A stretch of DNA of 64,000 nt from the NCBI GenBank assembly GCA_024220505.1, contig JAKZZE010000019.1:806001-870000 (forward strand), given 5' to 3'. Source of the DNA: Rhizopus arrhizus (taxonomy: Eukaryota > Mucoromycota > Mucoromycetes > Mucorales > Rhizopodaceae). The notes beneath the pieces were generated by a model, which was not told the origin of the DNA, ran no database searches, and was given only the letters and a program-made list of their open reading frames with translations. The translations under genes and the position numbers were made by a program. Positions 22,763-35,864 of the stretch are shown piece by piece; the first letter of the stretch is position 1, and each line of letters begins with the position of its first letter.

Positions 22763-24481
22763 ATGCAATATTCTCGCGTTGCTCTCAGATTATCTCGCGC
22801 TTCTGCCTTGAGAAACACTGTCGTGTCTTCAGTCCGTAACGTTTCTCAAGTTAGAAATTTACACGTTCAAGTCCCCGCATCCTTATACACAGTTGGCCAT
22901 GACCGTTTAAAGTACAATGACGTCAAAGCAATTCAGAAATAAAAAGAAACAACTAATTCGTTTATCTGCATAGACAAAATAACATTGTCCAAAATGGTTT
23001 TCTCAAGACTCAAATGAGAACTTATGGTACGTCAACAGCATATATACCCTTGTTACTGTTCAAGATTAACTTATCAAACGTTTATAGCCGACAAGGTTGT
23101 TCAAGTTCCTCAAATGGCAGAGTCCATCTCCGAAGGAACTCTTAAGCAATGGGTTAAAAGTGAGTAATGGCATTCATTAAAAAAATGAGAGTGTGTGTGT
23201 GAAGAAGGGACAATGCGAAAAGAAGTAAAGGTGTACTTATATCGATCCAAAAATTAGGTGTTGGTGACTTTGTACATCAAGATGAAGAAGTAGCTACAAT
23301 TGAAACCGATAAGATCGATGTCACTGTTAACTCTCCTGCTTCTGGCACTATTATTGAAGTCTATGCCAATGAAGAAGATAATGTTTCTGTCGGTGCTGAC
23401 TTTTTCAAATTAGAGCTTGGTGATGCACCCAAGGAAGGTTCGTGGGAATTTAATTATCAGTTTGGCAAAAGTGTTTCTGAAATAGATTAAATAGGTGCTG
23501 CTCCCAAGAAAGAAGAAGCTAAGAAGGAAGAACCAAAGAGTGAAGAGATCAAGAAAGAGGAGCCTAAAAAGGAAGAAGTCAAGAAGGAAGAATCACCCAA
23601 GCCTGCAGCTCCTAAACCCGAAGTCACAAAATCTGAAGTTCCCCAGGAAAAGGTTTACGGCAGTCGTAATGAAACTCGTGTCAAGATGAACCGTATGCGT
23701 CTCAGAATTGCCGAACGTTTAAAGCAATCTCAAGACACCGCTGCTTCATTAACTACCTTCAATGAGATTGATATGTCCAACTTGATGGGTCTTCGTGCTG
23801 AGTACAAGGACGCTGTTTTGAAGAAGCATGGCGTTAAGTTTGGTTTCATGTCTGCTTTCGTCAAGGCTGCTGCTGTTGCTTTGGAAGAAATTCCTGCTGT
23901 CAATGCCTCTATTGACGGTAGCGAAATCGTCTATCACGATTTTGTTGACATGAGTGTTGCTGTTTCTACTCCCAAAGGTTTAGTCACTCCTGTCTTAAGA
24001 AATGTGGAAGAAATGAACTATTTGGATATTGAAAAAAACATTGCTGATCTCGGTAAAAAGGTAAAAGAGCATAAAGAAGGGTTACAAAAAGGATTTTTTT
24101 TTGATGTTTTTTATTATCTTCAGGCTCGTGATAACAAAATCACCATTGAAGACATGGCCGGTGGTACCTTCACAATTTCCAACGGTGGTGTGTTTGGTTC
24201 ATTAATGGGTACCCCTATTATTAACTTGCCTCAAACTGCCATTTTGGGTATGCACGCAATCAAAGAAAGACCTATTGCCGTCAACGGAAAGGTAAAGTAT
24301 AACAGAAGTTGTAAAAGGAATTTATCGCTAAGCCAACCTGATCTAGGTTGAAATCCGTCCTATGATGTATGTCGCCCTTACTTATGATCACAGACTTGTT
24401 GATGGCCGTGAAGCTGTCACATTCTTGGTTAGAATTAAGGAACTTGTCGAAGACCCTAGAAGACTTCTTTTGAACATCTAA
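22763..24481 (+). CDS. KGD2: Dihydrolipoyllysine succinyltransferase, E2 of 2-oxoglutarate dehydrogenase
   Basis: Seven exons: 22763-22911, 22974-23026, 23088-23159, 23258-23437, 23495-24060, 24124-24291 and 24347-24481; 440 aa. The enzyme transfers the succinyl group to CoA in the mitochondrial TCA cycle (family knowledge). Seen: an N-terminal basic, Ser/Arg-rich mitochondrial presequence (residues 1-50); a lipoyl domain with [12 protein letters not shown], whose Lys is the lipoylation site; a Lys/Glu/Pro-rich linker made of KKEE repeats; and the catalytic domain from about residue 215, ending with [10 protein letters not shown] that carries the active-site His. The linker goes straight into the catalytic core with no E3-binding domain, as usual for 2-oxoglutarate E2 and unlike pyruvate dehydrogenase E2. 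All frames join cleanly. Confidence 0.95.
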
Positions 24482-27400
24482 AGAACTTCAACAACAATAT
24501 TTGAACCTGCATTTATAGTATATTAATGAACAAAGCCGAATAAAGCTTAACCTGTATAAAATAGAAACAAATCATAAACATGTTTATTTGTGAAAGGACA
24601 CTCTTCCTCCGTTCTTTCTACTATAGGTTTATTGATAGCAAATTTTGACTAGGGTTGTTTAAAAAGAGTGAGTGAGACATAAAAGTCAATTGCATGTTTT
24701 TAGTACAGCTGATTGTTTATAAGAGTAACAAGGCTGAGAGGGTGCTTTTTGGGTTGTATTGAGGTTAAAAGCATTAATGAAGAAGAGCCAATCAAATCCT
24801 AGAGTTCATAATACTTAATAAGGAATTAACAAAAAGAATTAAGGTTACTATCTATTTGTGGGGCTGTACAACCATAGGAGGGATTTGGTAATGTTATTTT
24901 AAAAATTAATGCCTTCTCTATCATCTGTATTCTATGTTTTTCTATCCTTGGGACAGATTCAGTTTGCATGAATATAATCAAGGGAAGCTTGACGAAATTT
25001 GATTAGACGATTCTAAATATGTATTGTTCTGGCAAGATAGTAAGACTTGTGTCTAGCAATTTCCCATGAACTTGATGGATGTTGAAATACAGCAGATTTA
25101 GCGATTTCTAGAGTTTATGATGGTCTGAAAGAAGGAGAACTTGTATTTATTCTTTTACGAATGGAATTTATTAAATTGGATTGATTATTTTCATGATGAA
25201 TTAATAGAGCAAGTACTTTAAAATTGAAGAACCTATCTTTATGAAAGCATGAAGATATGTCTTATTACGAAAAATTTGGAGCTATGCATCAAGAGTATCA
25301 GATGAAATTGTTTGTCTTTGGAGTATTTTCTCAATTTAACAAGCTTGCTTATGAACTCATGTGTCATAAAATCAAAAATGGCCCAGTGCAAGCTTCATCA
25401 AAGACATATAAATTCATATAAAAGACAGGATGTTCCAAAGATAATTATGCTCGTTGACCAAATCAACACTGATGGTCTACAAACCAAATTTAAAGCATAT
25501 AGTGCGGCAGAGCTGTCTTGTAAGCAAAGAATTGGCAAGCCATTAGGCCTGATCTTGTTGATAATGTCACAAGTAAATATTGCTTCAATGAAATAGCACA
25601 GGAAGGATGGATGTCATCGCCAGACAATCACAACTGGATTGATATTAGCAGAATTATGAACTTATGACATTAATGAGTTTTCAACTAATGAAAACTATTT
25701 GCCTGTATTAAAATGATACAAACGTAAAGCGTAGTTTTTATAGATAAGCACAGTCAATCACCACTGTGTCTGTTTTGAATTTAAGCAGGATAGTGTAAAT
25801 AGACAACATTGGAATTCATGTAACTATCATTTCACGTACTGTCGGGATGATATCGTTAACTATCAAGTCAGAAATAAATCAATGCAGACGAACTCTTAAC
25901 GCTCCACAGAAGATAGTACAGAGGTTTAAGAAAGCAACAGAAACATAGGGCAACATCTAAAAAGGATGATACACAAGGATTCTTCCATGACTTACTATAA
26001 GCTCAAGAGCATGTTAAATAGACAAATGAGCGGTAGAAATATGATGTTTGATCTGATAGATCATGATTTGTCGTTGAAGACAACGATAGAGACGCCAAGG
26101 GAATCAGAAAGGTTGGAGAAATATATGAGGAGTGCCATATTGTGTCAATATCAAAGTGAGAAAAAGAAAACAGGATGATTTGGGGTTGTTTTGGACGGGA
26201 GGTTTCGAGTCATTAACTTTTGTGAAGGATACAGTAAATCAAGACAAACCTATCAACGTTTTAGCTCAAAGCTTCCACGCCTGGTTTACTGAACAGATTG
26301 AGAGCGAGAGAGATAGTAATATCATGACATCCGTGAAGGTGGTACCAGATGTCATATTGGCTTGTATGTAAGATGGTGGTAAGACAGTTAGGATCTTTGA
26401 AGCTTTGAGCACTGATCTGTTCAAAGTCCTGATTTAAAATTCCTAAAGTATATTTTATAGACATTTGAAACAAGACCAAAGGAGAATAGGGATTCTAATG
26501 GCAATTTTCAAGGTTTAAGACTTATACTTTATGTAGAGTGGAAGAAGGCGGGTGTTGAGCTTGTTAAAAGTTTGGCGAACAATATTAAAACTGATGGTAA
26601 GCAGTGATCAACGTTAAAGAGGAACATAGCAGATATCAACCCCTTTTTGTATTTTATAGAAATAACCACCTGAACTTTACGCATTTAAATTTTTAAAGGC
26701 TTTTATTTATATTCTTTTAATAATCACATATTGAACTTAAGGCCTGCTTCTAAACAAGACATTTAGACGTATGATTAAATCAGTCAAAAGACTAATGTAG
26801 TCTGGTTTATGACTTTTTTCAGGCATAATAGAAACTATAGCTGCTTCAATATGATCATAGTTTAGTTTTTTATAATCAAACTTATTTAGATCAATAAGAC
26901 AGTAATCTGTTTGGCATGTATTCAAATAACATAGTTATTTACACATGTCACACAAAGATGCATAAAACGAGCATATTCTGTCGTGTAACGTATTAGCCAC
27001 ATACATGCCACAGAATACTTTAAAGCTTATTAGTTCAATACTGCTTTTTCTTTTTTAAAAAAAGATAAGTTTGAATACAAAAGATGAAATTAGAACTTAG
27101 AATGAATCCTACTGAAATGATTATTTATCCTAAACAAGTATATTTACTTTAGAAATAAGAATAGAATTTGAAAATAGTTTATTCCTCAGATAAAATTCAT
27201 GATTAAGATGATTATAAGCCTATGTTTAATTATCATTTTACTTATAGTTTACAATTTAAATGATATTAGTGCAGTAGGAAATGAGGATTTGATACGATAT
27301 GAATCTTGAAACATAAAAAGACAAGTTTATTTATCTATTTTAATACAAATTACTTTTATCCTTCACGAACTATTTTAAACTAGATTAAACTATGATTAAC

Positions 27401-28453
27401 ATAGATGATTATGCATCTTCAATCGGAACTCTCTTACTTTAATTATGTAAAATAATGTGAAAGTGAATTGAATTCGGAATAAATATAAAGCGGTACATCT
27501 TTCTCTTGCTAGTGAAATAGAATAGAAGAGTAAAGATATCTATGGGGCTTCCCACGACACACAAATATTTTTCTTTTTTTCCCAAAGTCCCAATAACTTT
27601 GCCTCATACTTTATCCGGGCATCACATTGAAAGAAAAAGAAAGTAAATGAAGAAAGTACGCTGTTAGATGAAGCTAAAGAAATGAATGACCAAAAAAACA
27701 AGATATGAAAGATGAGCTTGTATTCAATCAAAAAGAGAAGCCTCTTTTTTTTTTTTTTTTTTTTTTTTTATTACTTTTTTACTTTTAGCCGACAAGAACA
27801 AAATGATGTATAAGGGATTTACTGGTTTCACAATTATGTCTTGAATACACGTAGTTTATTATCTCTTGTTCACAAAATAGACTAGAGCAAATAAATAATC
27901 TTTTTTCTTTATTAACAATCAAATGTGAATAAAGGAAATGTAGTCTTCAAAACAAGGTAAATCAAGTATTACCTTTATGTAACGCAAACGCTTGTGGGGG
28001 AGAGAAAGAGGAAAGATACGGAACCAATGATTGGATAAACTGCTTTTTAATTCATTTGTTATTGAATGTGATCTAATACATTCAAATGTCACTTTCTTTG
28101 ACATATGCCAAATAAGCATAAATAAAGTACAATGTCAATCTCACAACGAAAAGAGGGGTCCTTCCTTGATCGAAATCATTGCCGCGGATAGCTTGCAGTA
28201 AAAGGAAATAGTCCCTGTAAGTTCATCTTTAAACACTTTTTAAAGCTCAGATCTTCTCTGAGAATATGCGATTTCCCACCAGATATGCTTTCTACCTTTT
28301 TTAGAAGGAAGCATAAAGTTGAATTTCCTTTGTCCCCAACGGAAAAAAAAAAAAAAACAAGATAAATAATTCTATATAAAAAACAACTCTTTTCTCTTTC
28401 TTTTTCTCTCTTTTTTTTTTTCCTATACTTGAATCAAATTTATTCTAATAAAA
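24482..28453. other. 4 kb gene-poor stretch with decayed coding debris
   Basis: No intact gene. Around 25250-25670 and 25870-26400 short open blocks alternate with stops and frame changes (for example RMSGRNMMFDLIDHD-like and AWFTEQIESERD-like fragments), as expected for an old pseudogene or transposon. No family was recognised. A T25 run lies at 27745-27769. The last ~300 bp, with pyrimidine runs, form the probable acetyl-CoA synthetase promoter. Confidence 0.5.
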
Positions 28454-30598
28454 ATGACAATGACTGAAGAAGAAGTTATTACTCATCCTGTTCCATCTCG
28501 TTTATTGGACAGTTCTAAATACCCTGTACCTCACATCAACTCTTTGGATAAATACAAATCCATGTGGAAAGAAAGCGTGCAAGATCCTGAAAAGTTTTTT
28601 GGAAATGTAAGTCAACTTGACAAAATGTCTTCTTTTTCTTAACATGATTTAGTTCGCTCGTGAAATGTTGTCTTGGTCAAAACCATTTCAAACTGTTCGT
28701 CATGGTTCATTTGATCAAAGTGATATTGCTTGGTTCTTGGAAGGCGAACTCAACGCAGCTTATAATTGTGTTGATCGACATGCCATGAAAAATCCTGAAA
28801 AGATTGCTATTATTCATGAAGGTGATGAACCAGATCAAGTTCGAAATATCACTTATGGAGAATTATTTCGTTTGGTGTGTCAAATGGCTAACACTTTAAA
28901 GAACCTTGGCTTACGTAAAGGTGATAATGTGGCCATCTATATGCCCATGATCCCTGAAGCACTTGTGGCAGCTCTTGCCTGTGCTCGTATCGGTGCTGTT
29001 CACTCGGTTGTCTTTGCTGGATTCTCTGCAGAGTCTCTTCGAGATCGTGTTGTGGACTGTGCTGCTCGTGTCATCATCACATCCGATGAAGGTCGTCGTG
29101 GTGGAAAAAATATTGCTACGAAACGTATCGTGGACGATGCCCTTCGTAGTCATCAAACTCACGTTGAACACGTCATTGTCTATCGTCGTACAGGATCTCC
29201 CATCGATTGGGTCGAAGACCGTGATTTATGGTGGCATGAAGAGATGGCTAAGGCTAGATCTTTTTGTCCTCCTGAACCTATGAATTCTGAAGATCCTCTT
29301 TTCTTACTTTACACATCAGGTTCCACAGGTACTCCCAAAGGTATTTTGCACACAACTGGTGGATATCTTTTGGGTGCTGCTATGACAGTGAAATATATCT
29401 TTGATTATCATGAAAATGATATCTTTGCTTGTATGGCTGATATCGGATGGATTACTGGACATACTTATGTAAGTAGAAGATCAAGAACATCAATCAACAA
29501 AAAAAAAAAAAAAAAAAAACTCATTTCTTATTAAAAGGTCACCTATGGCCCTCTTACTTTGGGTGGTACGACTGTTTTGTTTGAGTCCACACCAACTTAT
29601 CCTGATCCATCTCGTTTCTGGCGACTTGTTGAAAAACACAAGGTAACACAATTCTACACTGCTCCAACTGCCATTCGTGCTCTTCGTCGACTGGGTGATG
29701 AGTGGGTGGATAAATGCGATTTATCCTCTCTTCGTGTGATTGGCTCTGTTGGTGAACCCATTAATCCTGAAGCCTGGGAATGGTATTATAGAAAAGTCGG
29801 TCGTTCTCAGTGTGCTGTGGTGGACACTTACTGGCAAACTGAAACGGGATCTATCGTGGTTGCACCTTTACCCGGAGCAGTACCTACTAAACCAGGATCA
29901 GCCACACTTCCTTTCTTTGGTATCAACCCCATCATTTTAGATCCCACAACAGGCAAAGTACTTGAAGGTAACGATGTCACAGGTGTCTTGGCAATCAGTC
30001 AACCATGGCCATCGATGGCTCGTACTGTTTATAACAACCATAGCCGTTTCCTTGATACCTATTTGAATCCTTATAAAGGTTATTATTTCACTGGTGATGG
30101 TGCAACACGCGATAAGGATGGTTATATCTGGATTCGTGGACGTGTGGATGGTGAGTAAAGAATGTGAAGAAAGAAAAGATATTAACGATGAGAATAGATG
30201 TTATCAATGTGTCTGGTCATCGTCTATCCACTGCTGAAATTGAATCAGCTTTAATTCTTCATCATTCAGTTGCAGAAGCAGCTGTTGTAGGTGGTCATGA
30301 TGATTTAACTGGTCAATGTATTCATGCATTTGCTTTATTGAAACCCAATATTGAGGACTCTGAAGGGTTTGAAAAGGAATTGGTTTTGCAAGTTCGTAAA
30401 GTGATCGGTCCCTTTGCTACTCCTAAGCGTATCTACGTCGTCTCAGATCTCCCAAAGACTCGCTCTGGTAAAATCATGCGTCGAATCCTTCGTAAAATTG
30501 TGAACGGAGAGCAGGACTCTTTAGGCGATACATCTACTTTGGCAGATCCATCTGTTGTTGATCAACTTATCAAGCATGTTCATAACAAAAAGAAATAA
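28454..30598 (+). CDS. ACS1: Acetyl-CoA synthetase
   Basis: Four exons, 28454-28606, 28653-29468, 29538-30150 and 30198-30598, give 660 aa, the normal length. The enzyme activates acetate to acetyl-CoA via acetyl-AMP (family knowledge). Seen: N-terminal ACS block ([15 protein letters not shown]); AMP-binding P-loop [12 protein letters not shown]; the [11 protein letters not shown] motif; [33 protein letters not shown]; the hinge [16 protein letters not shown] across the last intron; and the C-terminal [15 protein letters not shown], whose second Lys is the catalytic and acetylation-regulated residue. The intron at 29469-29537 carries an A-tract. No targeting peptide is seen, so it is probably cytosolic. 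Confidence 0.96.
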
Positions 30599-30704
30599 AA
30601 TATAAGCATTGTCATTCTCTGAACTATAAATGGATTTTATTATTTTTATTTTAATTGTAAATTACACGCACGCATGTAGGAAAAAAAAAACGTCTTTGAG
30701 ACTG

Positions 30705-30902
30705 TTACTGTTGCCTGAAGCAGCATGTCCAGCAAGGTGCAGCATTTGGTGTGGCATTTTTAGAAGAAGCTGTAATAGGACAAGTCAGCTCTTCACGGGA
30801 GCATGTTCTTACACAACCATCGGGAGCTGGTAGACAAGAAGCAGGATTTACGACAATGGAGAATAAAAGGATTGTAGACATGACTATTATTGATTTCATC
30901 AT
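30705..30902 (-). CDS. Small secreted cysteine-rich peptide, diverged relative
   Basis: 65 aa. Signal peptide MMKSIIVMSTILLFSIVV with likely cleavage near ASC/LPA. The mature part shows CVRTC, then a third Cys six residues on, a 15-residue loop, and CWTCC: C-x3-C-x6-C-x15-C-x2-C-C. This is the same framework as the peptides at 4936-5130 and 21106-21300 apart from the loop length, although the rest of the sequence is unlike. The gene is convergent with acetyl-CoA synthetase, 106 bp from its stop. A second Met follows the first directly, so either could be the start. Function unknown. The shared cysteine pattern is the main evidence that this short ORF is real. Confidence 0.75.
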   Translation of the reverse strand: MMKSIIVMSTILLFSIVVNPASCLPAPDGCVRTCSREELTCPITASSKNATPNAAPCWTCCFRQQ

Positions 30903-31198
30903 CTTTTCTATAAAGAATTTTATAGAAAAAAAAAAAAGAAATACAAAAAAAAAAATCGAGAAATTTAAACAGAATCATGTTTAAGGGGAAAATTGTAGAA
31001 AATATGCTTTCTGTAGATCCTTACTCGCCCATCTTATAGGATGCGGAATTATGAACCATACAATAGCAGCCAATGTTCGAGAACTATGTGCGTCCCCATT
31101 TAACTGATTTGACTTACACTGTTAATTTTCATATAAAAATGTCTCTCTTGCTTTGAATAAGATCATCCTTTTCTTTTCTTTTTTCTTTTCTTTTCTTT

Positions 31199-31230
<32 letters not shown>

Positions 31231-31948
31231 CTTTTTTTTTTTGCGCTGGACAATAAATCATTTCTATTGCCTTTGGTTCAAAATCCATATTTATTGTACG
31301 CCGGCAAGAGCTGAAAGTAGGAAGACTATTTGACTTTTAGGGGTAGAAGCATTAAGAATCTAATGGTATTGGGAGCTCAAAAAAAGAAAAAGAGGAGTCA
31401 ACTGTCAGTTATATTAAGAGAAAGGAGCACTTTTTTGAATGATTATTAACAGAAAACATAATATTAATGTTTGTTTTCTAATTTATTTAATTATGAATTT
31501 TATACATAATGAAAGCATAGTAAGCATACAATTGTAGTAATATTTATATAAAAAGTGTATTTAAAGACAGTATAAGATCATCAAGGAGTTGAGGGAAGCA
31601 TGAACATTCTTTCTGTTCACCATTTTAGGACAAGGAATTAAAATATGGCTTATCTGATTTTCTCAAATATTTCTTTACATTAAATTATCTTTACTAAACA
31701 ATTAAATCCAAAATACAAACATCAATAAAAGTAATTTGGTTGGTATTTTTAAAATAGTTTGCTGTCCCATTAGGGGAAGCAATGATACCACTAAAATTTT
31801 GGGCGTTCTCATGTGATGCATTCAAGTTATCAGTTAATTATAGTTTTTGTGTCACTGTTAAACTATCTACTCCTTAGGGGGGCAATAGCCGAACAGCCAG
31901 CTATAGCCAAAAGAAAAGAAAATAGGAGATCAAGAGTAGATAAGGAAA

Positions 31949-31997
<49 letters not shown>

Positions 31998-32282
31998 GGG
32001 GGCCCTTTTCAGTTGTTGTTTAATTCTTATTAGGAATATTTTCTGTAAACAAGTTGAGCTAACCCGTGTAATGATATGAATATTAAAGGCAGTGGAGCAT
32101 AAATTTAAGCATGCTAATCAAAGGAGAATATAAATGGGGTCTTTACAAACAGAGCACATTGCGTGTTTTCAGTGTTGTATTGTTTATTTATAGATTTTAA
32201 GAAAGATGGTCATTTCATACAATAATATTAATAATAATAATCTAACATTGTGTATATACAAAATATAAAATTTCTTTGGTTT
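30903..32282. other. Intergenic with long pyrimidine and poly-T tracts
   Basis: No gene called. Pyrimidine-rich DNA at 31163-31242 and T43 at 31951-31993. An ORF at 31813-31995 simply reads into the poly-T run. Confidence 0.5.
31951..31993. repeat. Poly-T tract (43 bp)
   Basis: Uninterrupted T run, the longest homopolymer in the window. Confidence 0.9.
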
Positions 32283-33102
32283 TTACTGCCCTAAACTAAA
32301 CCCAATTAAAGGAGTCCACAATAAGATTCCACTTAACACCGGAATTGTCAAATTATCGTCTAAACCAAACATAGAATTACCAATCCCTTCTGAAAAACCA
32401 GCCACAAGACCACCATATATAGAGAGGATGATAAGTGGAATAGGACTTGTAATAGAATTATATGATAAAGCATGATAATTACTGAGGGGGCCAAAATAAG
32501 CATATGTTACAAGTGAACCAATTGTGATGGCACCCAAAGATCCTGCTAATGATTTTCCTCCATATTGCAATGTATACTTTCCCCATACTTTTCCACATAT
32601 ACTCGCTACAGGATCTGCCCAAGATAAATAAATGATGGATAGTGCTGCAAGATCCCTTGGAAATGAATACAATACAATAATACATCCTTTACACAAATTA
32701 GCTAGAATTCCCCATGAATAGTATGCATCTTTACCTAATAAATAATAAACAACACCATTGATTCTAGTCTTGATTTCTGTTGTTCTCATTAAAGGTCCAA
32801 GGACATGACAATAAATGACGTTAAACCATTCAAAATTAAAACGCAGTAATTCGGCGGTACCAACAATAGATAATAGTGCAACCAGCTTTGGATAAACATC
32901 ACTTGTATCTATTCCGTTCATATAAAGGTATAATACAAGGAATCCTAATAGCAGTCATCTTTAGTATAAAATGATAATAATTAGTGTAATTTTCCTTACC
33001 AATGGAAAAGTGAAATAATTTTCGAGGTATTTCCCAACCCCCTTTCATTGGCACTTGAGTATATTTTTTAACATCATCCTCCCTCTTCTTTACCTCACTC
33101 AT
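32283..33102 (-). CDS. DGK1: CTP-dependent diacylglycerol kinase-like membrane protein (Dgk1 type)
   Basis: Exons 33102-33000 and 32944-32283 (55-nt intron) give 254 aa. Seen: a short polar N-terminus, then EIPRKLFHFSIGF, the conserved RK-x-x-H entry to the first membrane helix; FNFEWFNVIYCHVLGPLMR and ETKTRINGVVYYLLG-like blocks; SWADPVASICGKVWG; GGKSLAGSLGA; and about six hydrophobic segments. These are the hallmarks of the Dgk1/dolichol kinase superfamily, where the ADP-type motif and the KSLAGS block bind CTP. In yeast Dgk1 phosphorylates diacylglycerol at the ER and nuclear envelope, opposing the Pah1 lipin (family knowledge). Length and motif spelling favour Dgk1 over the larger Sec59 dolichol kinase. 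The upstream in-frame ATG at 33162 would add an unlikely Phe-rich leader, so 33102 is chosen. Confidence 0.85.
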
Positions 33103-34409
33103 TATGTTAAGCAAGTGAAAGAAAGAAAAAAGAAAAAGAAAATTGAGAAAAAAAAAGTCCATTTATTAATTCTTTATCTCAAAATAATTTTTTCCAGAAA
33201 TTGATTCGCTGACACATCTTCAAAAAGTTAATTCCGCTCGGATGATTCAGTAATTAGCTCACTTCTGTATACTATTATTGAACTTGGCTTTGATGACTAT
33301 TCCCCACAACAGGATTTAGCAGCCCAATTTCACAAGATGCTTTATTGTATATTTGAATCCAGGAACACAACACAAACATCAATTAAATCAAACTCCGTAA
33401 ACAACATCGGTTAAAGTACACAAACCAATCGGAATCAATGAATAGATTGACAAAGACTCTAAAATCCCTTTCTACAAGCATTATCAAAGTCATAACAAAC
33501 AATCTTCACTTTTTATTGTACTTCCAATTAAAAAGACAGAATAAACAAGAGATGCTTGGTTACAATGTTGTATATGGGTGGCATTATTGTAACAGTAAGC
33601 GCGAAATCTTTAATTCTATTAGCTACGCAGTCATTGACATTGCTTACGGAATATAACTCCGTGCGTTGATTATAATTCTGTGCATATTCCACGATGAATC
33701 TAGATTAAAAGATTATTGGACCTTGTTTCCAAAATACTGCTGCATATTCCTAAATAAAGCATAAGAGAGTAAAACACTATAGAAAGAGTGATCAAGATAC
33801 TAGAGCTCGACTGTTACAGTATATAAGTATTCTTGTTGACTGTTCATCTATAGTGCAAGTGCGTGCATTTAACCCTTTTTTTACATAAAAATGAACGCAA
33901 TGATAACAGAGTTATAAAGGGTCAGCCAATGTTGTATGAGATGCTAAGAGAAGGAGACTAGAACCGTAAGTGACAGAGCATTAAGCTATTTTATCATAAT
34001 TGAAGATTCTATTTCCATCTACAGACTAACAACTAAAGTAATTGCTTGGCTTCAATAACTTTTCCCTGTTTAATTTTGAATAGCCAAAAAGTGTTGAACT
34101 CAAAATTCTGAATTAGAAAAAAAAAAGTACTAAACTTTTGGGTCTATATTATAATATCAATTTTTTTGCTTATGTATCATGGAAAAGACTACTTTCATGT
34201 AGCTATTATGCATAATTCTTTCTATTGAGAAATATAACCAGGTTATTTCTTTTTGCTTTCTAGAGTATTTTGCAGTAAGACCCCTGAGAGCCTTTGTTTA
34301 AGCTATGAAGTAATGACAATGAGAAGTAATTGTACTCCGATTCTATCCTACACATTTCAAATTCCATACATTTTTTCTTTTTTTCCCTCTTTCGTGCTTA
34401 GCAGTTGAC
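33103..34409. other. Intergenic
   Basis: AT-rich with several small ORFs (for example 33438-33656) lacking recognisable features. It holds the promoters of the flanking divergent genes. Confidence 0.45.
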
Positions 34410-34937
34410 ATGAACAAGTTTGTTTCTCTTTCCACATTCATAGCTAGACATACATCAGTCAGGAGCTCATATCAAGTAGCTTGTAAAGAAACATGACACG
34501 AAGCTGACAATAATCATTGCTTATTTTGACGTCATTTTTTATGTATAGTCAATACCAAAAGAGCATTTTCGATCACAAGCTGTAAACGAGATAGCAGCAA
34601 TGTACACACAAAAACTGAACTCGAGGAATCAATGAATCACATTGAGGAATTATTCAGTGTTGCAAAAGATGAGGTAATATTACTTTTTTAAAATTCTTAA
34701 AAAAAACTAAATGCCAGTGTGAAGTTGGAATATGCAGAAGAATCACAAGGAACAACTTATTATCATGAGGATCGCACTGGAGCAGAAAAAGCAGTTTCTG
34801 AAGTGTTAAATGCTTACAATGCCTTCATCGATAAATTGCCTTCTGACGAAATGAGAGAAGAAGTGAAAACTAAAGTAGGCATGAAAATGAAGGAATTAAA
34901 AATGTCATTTGATGCTTTACCAGAAGAAGGTCATTAA
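34410..34937 (+). CDS. Small helical protein, probably mitochondrial; unknown function
   Basis: Exons 34410-34482, 34549-34673 and 34725-34937 give 136 aa. The N-terminus (MNKFVSLSTFIARHTSVRSS) is basic, hydroxylated and free of acids, as in mitochondrial presequences. The rest is helical and acidic: FSVAKDELEYAEESQGTTYY, HEDRTGAEKAVSEVLNAYNA and MREEVKTKVGMKMKELKMSF. The two introns have donors GTAAAG and GTAATA; the second acceptor is AAG, less usual, chosen because it is the one that keeps frame. The pattern resembles small conserved fungal mitochondrial proteins, but no named family was identified. The exon structure is inferred. Confidence 0.65.
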
Positions 34938-35864
34938 TCTGCTTTTATTCTTTATGATCGTTAAAATCCTCTCTTTTCATTTTTGAATAATAAACATCCT
35001 TATTTTTTTTCTAGTGGATTAGCTCGCGTATGCATCGCTTTTTTTGCCTATAGCTATTTTCCTGATTAAAACATTTTTGCTCTTGTCAAATCGTTATCCT
35101 TACTATTTTTAGTCCGAAATAAAGATTATGCTTTTTTTCTGTTAATTTTACCTTATTGAAATCTAACATGCCAAATTGAAGCAATCTATAAATAGCATAA
35201 TTACAATAATGCTGCTTTTTCGAAACAGAGTTACCCAGTAAAGTTAAGTATGATATTTTTATAAGCTTTACCAAAGACCCCAAGCCAACTAGTTATTAAT
35301 TAGATTGTTAGTAAGAAGAAGACATGAATATTGGAAGTACATGTTTCAGGCTCATTTTCAATTTTGCTTGAACGTTTTCTCGATTCTGACTTTGAATTTA
35401 TCATTTTATCCCTGAACAGTTATCAAATTTAGTGGACAAATAAGAAAAAATTATCAATAAACATTGAAGTCTACTGAGACATGGAAAGCTTTCAAAAGCA
35501 CGGAACTCATTGTTTATTAAGCCAACTATTTTAATTAAACTCTCTATTTGAAAGCAATTCGTCTGGCCATCAGCAGTAACTTTACTTCTAGCTTACCTTA
35601 GTGACACCAAGGTTTTTAACAAAAAGCATTTTTAATTCTATACAAAACGTACATAAAGTTGATGAATAAAAAGAAAGTTTTATGATGAACCTCTTAGTAC
35701 AGCTTACGGTCTCCTAAAGGATTACTTTGTGAGATGCTACTGGAAAGTAAATCTGTGGTTAATTTCTTTAATATAAAGAAAAGATAAAAAGAAAGAGATG
35801 GTTGAAATCAGCTAAACAAGTGGCTTGTGTACTCTCTCATTTATTGTTAAATCTACAATATCCT
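34938..35864. other. Intergenic
   Basis: No gene seen. 3' flanks of two convergent genes (the small mitochondrial-type protein and MED10). Confidence 0.5.

Noticed and set aside
22580..22942. Longer KGD2 N-terminus from an upstream start
   Set aside because: Would add a Lys/Phe-rich leader encoded by homopolymers; the ATG at 22763 begins a proper mitochondrial presequence.
27540..27731. Minus-strand ORF with a signal-like start
   Set aside because: Short, no cysteine pattern or homology, and adjacent to homopolymers.
31275..31290. tRNA-like GGTTCAAAATCC box (also near 57520)
   Set aside because: No matching A box, acceptor stem or anticodon arm; no tRNA or rRNA gene was found by eye in the window.
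31813..31995. ORF with hydrophobic start ending in poly-Phe
   Set aside because: Its second half is the T43 tract, and no other coding signal is present.
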